Below, in pieces: positions 18,024 through 25,832 of a DNA stretch of 64,000 bases (positions within the stretch are counted from its first letter, which is position 1; each line of letters opens with the position of its first letter). Under the pieces are notes generated by a model. The model ran no database searches, was not told the origin of the DNA, and was given only the letters and a program-made list of their open reading frames with translations. The translations under genes were made by a program, and so were the position numbers. Source of the DNA: Lewinellaceae bacterium (GTDB taxonomy: Bacteria; Bacteroidota; Bacteroidia; Chitinophagales; Saprospiraceae); the NCBI GenBank assembly GCA_016716135.1, contig JADJWX010000010.1:248001-312000 (forward strand). Reading direction: 5' to 3'.

Positions 18024-20208
18024 ATGTTCAGATCACTTTTTTTGTGTTGTCTTTTTTCCCTTGGATTTGCAAATGCGCTTGCCGGTCAGGAGATTACTGT
18101 TGCACAAGCGCGCGCCTTGCCTGTTGGCACAGCAGTTACGGTACGGGGCATAATTTTAAACGGTGGGGAACTGGGTGGCGTCCGCTTTTTGCAGGATGCA
18201 ACTGCCGGGATCGCTTTGTTTCCCGGGAGCGGATCGCAGCCCGGATTTTCTGCTGCGACAGGATTGGGCGACAGTATTTTGGTAAGCGGTTTACTGACCC
18301 GGTTTAACGGCCTTTTGGAAATCTCCCCGGTTTTAAACTATGAAATACTGGCGTCGGGCCAAGCATTACCATCCCCCAAACCAATTCAAATCAACCAATT
18401 CAGCGATGCCTTTGAAGGCCAACTGGTTCAGGTTGATTGTGTTTCTTTTCCTGCGGCAGGACCAACATTTTCAAATTCCGGGACCTATGCTATTTTGGAT
18501 GCCACCGGCAATTCATCGGCAATCTACCTGGCAACAAGTAATCCCTTTACTTGCACAACCGGTACCCGGCGCTCCTTTGCGCATCACCGGCATTTTGTCG
18601 CGGTACGGCACCTTTCAACTGTTGCCTCGCGGGCCACTCGATCTGGTTCCCGCTTCCTGTTTTTTCTTTGTTGGAGCACCCCGTCAGTCCGAAATAACCG
18701 GCGCAGGTTTTCGCTTATCCTGGGAAACCAGTGTGCCTGCAGGCGGGCAGTTGTTTTATGGACCGCAACCTGACCTGCTCGATCAATCTATACAACTACC
18801 GACCGTTTCCGGCACGCATTCAACAGTTCTGGGTAACCTTCAACCTGGTATGGTTTACTGGATTCAGGTGCAGGCCTATACCGATCAGGACACTGTTTAT
18901 TCCAAAATTCAGCCCTTCTGCACGCGTGCTGCATCTTCCGGACAGATTAAGGTATTTTTTAACCAGGGGATCGATCTAACGGCAGCCGGCGGGATTCAAC
19001 CCGATGGCAATACCTACGAGGATGTGCTGTTGGAAATGATCGCGCGGATCAATGCGGCACAGCGGACCATTGATGCGGCGGTTTACAACAATAGCCGTCA
19101 GGACCTGACTTTTGCACTCCGGCAAGCCCAGGACCGGGGCGTGCAGGTGCGTTATATCGCGGCAGAAAGCACGGCCAACAATGCCCTGAAACCAACCGCT
19201 CCTTTCCCGGTTTTGTATGGGAACAGCAACGCGTTGATGCACAACAAATTTTTGGTAATTGATGCTGACCTCGCCGATCAAGCCTGGGTAATGACCGGTT
19301 CGATGAACTGGACCAACAGCAATATGATCCAGGACAATAACAATACAGTTTTCATTCAGGATCAGTCGCTTGCAAGGGCATACGAGCTGGAATTTGAAGA
19401 GATGTGGGGGAGCACCGGACCTTTGCCACAACCCGCAAACAGTCGCTTTGGCAACCAAAAAGAAGACAATACGCCGCACCGGTTTGTTATCGGCGATCGG
19501 GAGGTGGAATGTTATTTTTCGCCGTCGGACCGGGTAACTCAAAAAATTGTCGACGCCATTGAAGACGCCGATTATCAGGCCAGTTTTGCCATATTTTCAT
19601 TTACAAAAGACGAAATAGGAGACGCCTTCTTATCGGAACATAACACCGGCACCTGGGTGCGCGGCCTGGTAGAAAATATAAATGACGTGGGCGCCGAATA
19701 TGAACCGTTGTTGAACAATGGCGTTCCGGTGCAGGCCCATCTGAACTTTGCCCAATTGCACCATAAATACGCGGTACTGGATGCCGGATATCCCGCCTCC
19801 GATCCGACGGTGGTGACAGGCTCGCACAACTGGACTCAAAGCGCTGAAAGCAGCAACGACGAAAATACCCTGATCATCCACGACCCGGCTATTGCCACCT
19901 TGTTTCAGGCGGAGTTTGAACGCCGGTGGGCAGAGATGGGAACGGCGACTCAGGAACTTGCCGGCGTCCGCTTCGAAATTTTTCCAAATCCAACCACCGA
20001 TCATGTGGTGGTCCGGAAAAACAGCACCGGTTTTTGGTCGGGAGACTATGAAATTTATTCCGTTTCCGGCCGGTTGGTGGGTTCCGGTTTTTATACCGGT
20101 GCAGGGGCAGTGATCAGCCTGTCGGCCCTGCCGCAGGGCAGTTATATTATTTCCTTAAAAACAGCTCATGGCATCGCCGCTTTTCCGGTTCAAACGCTTC
20201 GGCATTGA
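18024..20208 (+). CDS. Secreted phospholipase-D-family protein with T9SS type A sorting domain, frameshifted
   Basis: Two overlapping frames make one protein of about 727 residues; they join between 18541 and 18570, where removing one base from a T3 or C3 run restores reading. Parts: signal peptide (MFRSLFLCCLFSLGFANALA), an OB-fold-like domain (about 25-215, with VGTAVTVRGIIL and GDSILVSGLLTRFNGLLEI), a fibronectin-like segment, then two HKD catalytic motifs, HNKFLVID with GSMNWT and HHKYAVLD with GSHNWT. The last ~80 residues (FEIFPNPTTDHVVV to the end) are a type A sorting domain. Function by family: phosphodiesterase or nuclease acting outside the cell; substrate unknown. Its 3' end overlaps trmN6 by 41 nt. 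Confidence 0.82.
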
Positions 20209-20893
20209 GCAACGTGAAGTAACACAACGGGTAGGCACCGATGGGGTATTGTTGGGCGCCTGGGCGCCGGTTGCGCACCGGCCAACGCGGATTTTGGATA
20301 TCGGCACCGGCACCGGGTTGATTGCCTTGTTTGTGGCACAGCGCACCGAGCATTTTCCGGTGGAAAAAATTGTTGGGGTGGATATCCACCTGCCTTCTGT
20401 TCAGTGCGCCCGGCGCAATTTTCAGGCTTCGCTCTGGGCAGCGCAGCTTTCCGCTGTGCATGCCGCTATCCAGGATTTTTACCCTGAAGATGATGGGCAA
20501 TTTGATTTGATCGTAAGCAACCCGCCTTTTTTCACGGCGGGTATTCCGGCGCCAAGGGATGAGCGCCGCCTCAGCCGTATGGCGGAATACCTTCACCCGG
20601 AGACACTGGTACTGGCGGTGAAGCGCTTGTTACAACTGCGGGGATTGTTTTGCACCATTTTACCACCTGTCGAAGGGCAGCGCTTGTGTGAGTTGGCAGC
20701 ATGCCATGGTCTGTACTGCACCAAAATTACAACGGTATTTCCCCGGCCCGGCAAGCCTGTCGAGCGCCTTTTATTGCAGTTTGAAACCCGGCCCCTTGCC
20801 TTCGAACGCAGTGCAATAACAATTTACGACCAGCCGGGATTTTATTCTGAAGCATTCAGAACACTGACTCATGCATTTTATGTCGGGCACTAA
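20168..20893 (+). CDS. trmN6: tRNA1(Val) adenine-37 N6-methyltransferase
   Basis: 241 residues. Rossmann-fold AdoMet methyltransferase of the YfiC/TrmN6 family: FRFKRFGIEQREVTQRVGTD at the N-terminus, ILDIGTGTGLIALFVAQR (AdoMet loop, about 38-55), VGVDIHLPSV with the acidic ribose ligand, and the amino-methyltransferase signature SNPPFF (about 117-122). Modifies A37 of a valine tRNA. The ATG at 20168 lies inside the preceding gene, but the family-typical N-terminus begins there, so I accept the 41-nt overlap. A weak hairpin follows the stop. Confidence 0.88.
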   Translation: MASPLFRFKRFGIEQREVTQRVGTDGVLLGAWAPVAHRPTRILDIGTGTGLIALFVAQRTEHFPVEKIVGVDIHLPSVQCARRNFQASLWAAQLSAVHAAIQDFYPEDDGQFDLIVSNPPFFTAGIPAPRDERRLSRMAEYLHPETLVLAVKRLLQLRGLFCTILPPVEGQRLCELAACHGLYCTKITTVFPRPGKPVERLLLQFETRPLAFERSAITIYDQPGFYSEAFRTLTHAFYVGH

Positions 20894-20899
20894 AAAAAT

Positions 20900-20928
20900 G
20901 AGGGAAATCCGCTGGTAGGACTTCCCTC
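20900..20928 (+). terminator. Possible terminator hairpin after trmN6
   Basis: GAGGGAA-A-TCC pairs with GGA-C-TTCCCTC around an 8-nt loop; only two T residues follow, so termination strength is doubtful. A second palindrome (GCCAATTGGAATTGGC) follows at about 20945. Confidence 0.4.
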
Positions 20929-20988
20929 TTAAACCTTAAGAAACGGCCAATTGGAATTGGCTGTTGAAGAAAAAAACTAATACGTGAA

Positions 20989-21249
20989 TTAGTGTGTGCT
21001 GGTTGTATTTTCTTCTTCTAAAATTTTCAGCGCGTAATTTAAAATAGTAGGATCATCTAAATGAACAATGCCGCCATTGGGTCCCGGTTCAAGATGCCAC
21101 TCCACGATTTCACCGTCTTTGTATTTATGTGCCCCGAAGTAGTTGCGAATGGTTTGTTCGTCAAGATTAAGGTCCTGGGCAATCCGGGCGATGCTGCCGG
21201 TTGGCAATGCATGTTTGATGCGGCGGAGCTCCTCAAAAGTAATATTCAT
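20989..21249 (-). CDS. Small helix-turn-helix-like conserved protein
   Basis: 86 residues, MNITFEELRRIKHALPTGSI then ARIAQDLNLDEQTIRNYFG. The first 40 residues read as a winged or simple HTH in which ARIAQDLNLDEQTIRNYFG has the helix-turn-helix spacing (A at 5, hydrophobic at 4, 15 and 18). The second half (GEIVEWHLEPGPNGGIVHLDD) is an acidic beta-rich tail. It resembles a conserved small protein seen across Bacteroidota that I cannot name. Solitary, between convergent trmN6 and a divergent glycosyltransferase. A regulatory role is an inference from the HTH only. Confidence 0.6.
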   Translation of the reverse strand: MNITFEELRRIKHALPTGSIARIAQDLNLDEQTIRNYFGAHKYKDGEIVEWHLEPGPNGGIVHLDDPTILNYALKILEEENTTSTH

Positions 21250-21455
21250 ACCCTCAGATTTTGGTTAACAAAATATTTTCAGACTGTTGTAGCACTGAAT
21301 TTTAATCCTGCCTAAGGTATGCCGAATATGAAAGAAAAAACAAGCGGAAGCGTAAAAAATTTTTCAATTCGCAGGTAAATTTTCAGATGCCATATCTTTA
21401 CCCGGCTTTCGACCCAAGGCTGGCTTCAAATCCCACTTTCGCTCAACCTGCGCAC

Positions 21456-22578
21456 ATGTATTTGCACATCGTTTCATTCGACATTCCATATCCTGCAAAT
21501 TATGGCGGGGTCATTGTTATCTTCAACCAAATCAAGGCCTTACATAAATTAGGAGTCAAAATTATCCTGCATTGCTTTCAGTATGGCGATCGCCAACCGC
21601 AGGAAGAACTTGAGAAATATTGCCACGAAGTGCACTATTATCCACGAAGCCGCGCTTTCTGGTATCAGTTGAGTATCCTGCCGTTTATCATGCGAACCCG
21701 GCACAAACTGGCCTTGCTCCGGCGGTTGCGAAAAGACGATTATCCAATTCTGTTTGAAGGTATGCACACGGCTTCCTACGTTTTGGCGCAAACGCTTGCG
21801 CGGCCGGCAAAAAATTGTGCGCATGCACAATGTGGAATGGCAATATTATGAAGGCCTGTCGCAGCTGGCCGAGCCGGTCACCGAAAAGCTGTATTACCTG
21901 ATCGAAAGCGTGCGCTTGCAGCGGATAGAGCCGAAAGTTGTCCTGCACAGCGATGAAATCCTGACGCTTTCCTCCATCGATCAGGCCTATTACCGCCAGA
22001 TGAAGGCCAATACCCATTTAATCCCCGCATTTCACCCCAATGTGGCCGTAGAATGCCAGACGGGCAGGGGAGAATACGTGCTTTTCCACGGAAAATTAAG
22101 TGTGCCCGACAATGAACGTTCGGCAATCTGGCTGATCACCGAGGTTTTTTCCAAAATCGATATTCCGTTTGTCGTCGCCGGCATGGAACCAAGTTATCGC
22201 CTTCGGGAAATTGTTGCAAAATATGACCACATCACCCTGATTGAAAACCCGGATGAAAAGCACATGGTCGACCTGATAAAAAATGCGCACATAAACCTGC
22301 TCATCTCTTTCCAACAAGCCGGCATCAAGTTGAAACTGCTCAATGCACTGTTTCGGGGCCGCTTTTGCATTGTCAATGACCCCATGGTTAGCGGGATGGA
22401 TCTGAAATCACTTTGCTACGTACGCAATTCCGCTGCCGCAATCAAGCAAACACTGGAAGCGCTGATCAACGCACCGTTTGAACAAAGCAAAATCAATGAC
22501 CGCAAAGCCGTGCTGGGAGTCCAATTCTCTAATTCGGAAAATGCCCGGAAACTTATGGAACTGATCAAATTCAATTGA
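21456..22578 (+). CDS. Glycosyltransferase of the GT4-like group, frameshifted
   Basis: Two frames join at the A6 run 21809-21814; dropping one A gives LARPAKIVRMHNVEWQYYEG and a continuous protein of about 373 residues. The N-terminus MYLHIVSFDIPYPANYGGVI is the usual GT-B start with a glycine-rich acceptor loop, so I start at 21456, not at the earlier in-frame Met at 21387. The C-terminal half has the donor-domain pattern GEYVLFHGKLSVPDNERSAI and HITLIENPDEKHMVDLIKNA. The E-x7-E donor motif seen in typical GT4 enzymes is not clear. Likely role: transfer of a sugar for cell-surface glycans; donor and acceptor unknown. Confidence 0.7.
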
Positions 22579-22673
22579 TTTTCAATAATCATTGAAAATT
22601 CTGAACAATTGCCGTAAAGGCTGGTTTTGAAACAATCTAACGAAACTGACTATCCCGCTAAATTCGAATTGCT

Positions 22674-23878
22674 ATGAGAGGCGCCGCCCAGTTGGAACGC
22701 ATCCTGAAAGACCCTAAACTCAGTGCACAGCACCGTGCCATTGCCGACAAGGTCGCCAACCTGCAACGGATCAGCCCCGAGGACGGCCTGTTTCTTTTGA
22801 ACAGGCCGATTTGCCTTTCGCAGGCGCTTTGGCCAATTTTATCCGGGAACAGAAGAACGGCAACTACACCTATTTCAACCGGAATTTTCACATTGAACCC
22901 ACGAACCTCTGCGTTTACGATTGCAAATTCTGCTCCTATTCCCGACTGATCAAGCAACGCAGCGACGCCGACGCCTGGACCTATTCCATGGAAGAAATGA
23001 TGGATATCGTTCGGAAATACGATGAAAAACCCGTTACGGAAGTCCATATTGTCGGCGGCGTTTTACCGCAGTACGACCTGAAGTTTTACCAGGAGTTTTT
23101 CCAAAAAATAAAAACCCACCGGCCTGAACTCCACATCAAAGCCCTCACTCCGGTGGAGTACCATTACATTTTTAAAAAAGGAAAAGTGTCGTATGTCGAA
23201 GGCATGCGGCTGATGCAAGAAGCCGGACTGGACAGCATGCCTGGCGGCGGCGCAGAAATTTTCGACCCGGAGATCCGCAACAAAATTGCCGCCGATAAAT
23301 GCACTGCCGAACAATGGCTCGAAATCCACCGCGTTTGGCACGAGTTGGGCGGCCGGTCAAATGCCACCATCCTGTACGGCCACATCGAAGATTACCGGCA
23401 CCGCATTGACCACATGGAGCAACTGCGGCAACTGCAGGACAAAACCGGCGGCTTTCAGACCTTCATCCCGCTGAAATTCCGGAACCAGGCCAATCAAATG
23501 AGCCATGTACCGGAAGTTACAGGCGTCGAAGACTTGAGGAACTACGCCATCAGCCGTATTTACCTCGATAATTTTGATCACATCAAAGCCTACTGGCCGA
23601 TGATAGGCCGCTCGTTGGCGCAGTTGGCGCTGGCATTTGGAGTAGATGATATCGACGGCACCATCGACGATACCACAAAAATTTATTCCATGGCGGGCGC
23701 CGAAGAGCAAACGCCGGTACTCACCACCCAACAACTTGTCGAACTCATCCGCAGGGTAGGGCGCCAACCGATCGAACGGGATACGCTTTACAATATCGTT
23801 CAGGATTTTACCGACGTGGAATTTGCCGAAGATAAACAATGGCGCGGGTACATTGACCTGCCGGTGGTTCAACCCTGA
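22674..23878 (+). CDS. mqnE: Aminofutalosine synthase, frameshifted
   Basis: Radical AdoMet enzyme joining 3-(1-carboxyvinyloxy)benzoate to adenosine in the futalosine route to menaquinone. The cluster-binding motif is CVYDCKFCSY (CX3CX2C), with the family-specific HIEPTNL before it and VHIVGGVLP, IKALTPVEY and GGGAEIFDPEIR after it; this set fits MqnE rather than MqnC. The first 41 residues (MRGAAQLERILKDPKLSAQH and following) are in another frame; adding one T to the T4 run at 22795-22798 gives GLFLFEQADLPFAGALANF and a 401-residue protein. mqnA follows after 14 nt. Because this pathway supplies the respiratory quinone, a real null mutation is unlikely unless another copy exists. Confidence 0.85.
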
Positions 23879-23892
23879 TTAATTTACACAGC

Positions 23893-24684
23893 ATGCAAAA
23901 ATTGCGCTTAACGGCAGTCAGTTACCTCAATACCAAACCCTTTATCTACGGTATTTTCAGGGGATCGTTATCCGATGAAATTGAACTCAGCCTGGATATC
24001 CCTTCCGTTTGTGCGCAAAAACTGGCTGACGGCAGGGCGGATATCGCGCTGACCCCGGTGGCTATTTTACCCAACCTGCCTCAGGCTTACCTGGTTTCCG
24101 ATTATTGCATCGGCGCTACCGGCCCGGTGAAAACAGTTTGCCTGTTTTCGGAAAAACCAATTCAGGAAATCAAACGGTTGTACCTCGACTTTCACTCGAA
24201 AACTTCTGCTACGTTGGCCCCGATTTTATGCCGGGAACTATGGGGTGTTCATCCCGAGTTGCTCGCCGCAACCGAAGGTTTTGAAAAAAACATCCAGGGC
24301 GATACGGCCGGGCTGATTATCGGCGACCGGGCAATCGGCCTGGAAAAGCGCTTCCCGTTTGTTTATGACCTGGGGGAAGCCTGGAAACAGTGGACCGGCC
24401 TGCCGTTTGTATTTGCCGCTTGGGTAAGCACCAAACCCCTGCCACCGGATTTTTTAACCCGTTTCAATGCAGCATTGCAGCTCGGTATCGCGCATATCCC
24501 CGAGCTGACGCAGATTATTCCAGGGATTCCCGGCTTTGACATGGCGGCCTATTTCCAGGAAAACATCAGCTACGAACTGGACGAGGCCAAGTGGCAGGGT
24601 TTGCAGCGTTTTCTGAACCTGTTACCCAAAGCAGGCCAATACAGTGTGCAGCGGATGGCGCCTGCCGCAATTCGCCCCGTATAA
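23893..24684 (+). CDS. mqnA: Chorismate dehydratase (futalosine pathway)
   Basis: 263 residues. MqnA converts chorismate to 3-(1-carboxyvinyloxy)benzoate, the substrate of MqnE. The fold is a periplasmic-binding-protein-like pair of lobes used in the cytosol; signatures are LTAVSYLNTKPF at the N-terminus, ADGRADIALTPVAI, and LYLDFHSKTSATLAPILC followed by GLIIGDRAIG. No signal peptide. It lies 14 nt after mqnE, so the two consecutive pathway enzymes are cotranscribed. mqnB, mqnC and mqnD are not in this window. Confidence 0.9.
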   Translation: MQKLRLTAVSYLNTKPFIYGIFRGSLSDEIELSLDIPSVCAQKLADGRADIALTPVAILPNLPQAYLVSDYCIGATGPVKTVCLFSEKPIQEIKRLYLDFHSKTSATLAPILCRELWGVHPELLAATEGFEKNIQGDTAGLIIGDRAIGLEKRFPFVYDLGEAWKQWTGLPFVFAAWVSTKPLPPDFLTRFNAALQLGIAHIPELTQIIPGIPGFDMAAYFQENISYELDEAKWQGLQRFLNLLPKAGQYSVQRMAPAAIRPV

Positions 24685-24777
24685 ATTGTATCGGCTGCGA
24701 CAACTTAGCGAGTAAACCTCCCGGCGGAAAACCACTACGCATACACAGGCGTTTACAAATGAAAACAACCTTTCATT

Positions 24778-25446
24778 ATGCGTTCACTCTTTTTATTATT
24801 GGCTTTTTCATTATTTGGCGCATCCTGCCATTCGGCCCAGGAAAGCGCTTCCAAAGAAAAATCTATGGCAACCTCACCAGCAACTTCAGCAACGAACAAT
24901 ACATCTTCCGATAGCACTCAAACACAAATCGCTACCCTGGGTGGGGGATGCTTCTGGTGTATTGAAGCGGTTTACCTCGAGTTAAACGGCGTGCTCAAGG
25001 TGGAAAGCGGCTATTCCGGCGGGCACGTAGCCAACCCGACGTACAAAGCCGTTACAACAGGAACCACCGGGCATGCCGAAGTCGCTCAAATTACCTTCGA
25101 CCCTTCTGTTGTTTCGTTTGAAGAAATCCTGGAGGTATTTTTCACGGTGCACGATCCAACCACGCTCAACCGCCAGGGCAACGACGTGGGCACCCAGTAC
25201 CGTTCAGCCATTTTTTATCATTCGCCGGAACAGAAAAAAATTGCGGAAGCTGCTAAAACCGCCGCCGCTGAACTCTGGGATGATCCGGTAGTGACGGAAA
25301 TTGCAGCGTTAGATAAATTTTACAAAGCGGAAGAATATCACCAGAACTATTACAAGGAAAACCCCTACCAGCCTTACTGTGTGTACGTAGTTGGCCCTAA
25401 AGTGAAAAAATTCCGCGAGCAATTCAAGGCTAAACTCAAGCAGTAG
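24778..25446 (+). CDS. msrA: Peptide methionine (S)-S-oxide reductase, predicted lipoprotein
   Basis: 222 residues. The MsrA domain begins at about residue 50 (IATLGGGCFWCIEAVYLEL, catalytic Cys in GCFWC) and includes GYSGGHVANPTYKAV, GHAEVAQITFDP and DVGTQYRSAIFYH. It reduces the S-epimer of methionine sulfoxide in proteins. Unlike cytosolic MsrA, it starts with a lipoprotein signal (MRSLFLLLAFSLFGASCHSA, lipobox GASC) and a Ser/Thr/Asn-rich linker of ~25 residues, so it should be tethered in the periplasm or on the outer membrane. No MsrB domain is present. The reductant is not apparent from the neighbourhood, although rhodaneses and other thiol proteins occur elsewhere in the window. Confidence 0.92.
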   Translation: MRSLFLLLAFSLFGASCHSAQESASKEKSMATSPATSATNNTSSDSTQTQIATLGGGCFWCIEAVYLELNGVLKVESGYSGGHVANPTYKAVTTGTTGHAEVAQITFDPSVVSFEEILEVFFTVHDPTTLNRQGNDVGTQYRSAIFYHSPEQKKIAEAAKTAAAELWDDPVVTEIAALDKFYKAEEYHQNYYKENPYQPYCVYVVGPKVKKFREQFKAKLKQ

Positions 25447-25481
25447 CACCTGGAATGATCCAAAACGCCGTTTCCTTGTTG

Positions 25482-25489
25482 TACCTTTG
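25482..25489 (+). promoter_or_regulatory. Promoter -7 box of NifU-like gene
   Basis: TACCTTTG, 17 nt before the ATG at 25507. Confidence 0.55.
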
Positions 25490-25506
25490 TATCAAATCAT
25501 AAATAC

Positions 25507-25761
25507 ATGCAAACGACGACAAAAGAGGATCTCCTGCTTCGGATTGAAGATGCGCTCAGCAGTGTGCGGCCACCCCTCGTAGTGGATGGCGGCAATGTGG
25601 AAGTGGTGGACGTGACAGATGATATGTGCGTAAAAATCCGCTGGATTGGCATGTGTGAAACCTGCTCGATGTCGGCCATGACTTTGCGGGCCGGTATTGC
25701 GGAAGCGATCAGGGGGAAAATCCCCGAAATTGAACGCGTAGAAGCCGTGAACGGAATTTAA
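25507..25761 (+). CDS. NifU C-terminal-domain iron-sulfur scaffold protein
   Basis: 84 residues, a stand-alone NifU C-terminal (Nfu) domain that binds a transient Fe-S cluster and passes it to apoproteins. The cluster motif is CETC in WIGMCETCSMSAMTLRAGIA, preceded by LVVDGGNVEVVDV, both diagnostic. Small size and absence of an N-terminal extension match Bacteroidota Nfu proteins. Single gene with its own promoter and a strong terminator. Possible clients in this window include the radical AdoMet enzymes MqnE and MoaA, which is inference only. Confidence 0.88.
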   Translation: MQTTTKEDLLLRIEDALSSVRPPLVVDGGNVEVVDVTDDMCVKIRWIGMCETCSMSAMTLRAGIAEAIRGKIPEIERVEAVNGI

Positions 25762-25776
25762 TTCCGACTACTCGAT

Positions 25777-25829
25777 AAAAAACGACACGTAGCTTGTTGG
25801 TCAATTCCATGCTGCGTGTCGTTTTTTTT
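25777..25829. terminator. Bidirectional terminator
   Basis: A6 plus CGACACG pairs with CGTGTCG plus T8 around a 25-nt loop that can extend the stem with AGC/GCT. It separates the convergent nfu and beta-barrel genes. Confidence 0.8.
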
Positions 25830-25832
25830 ATG

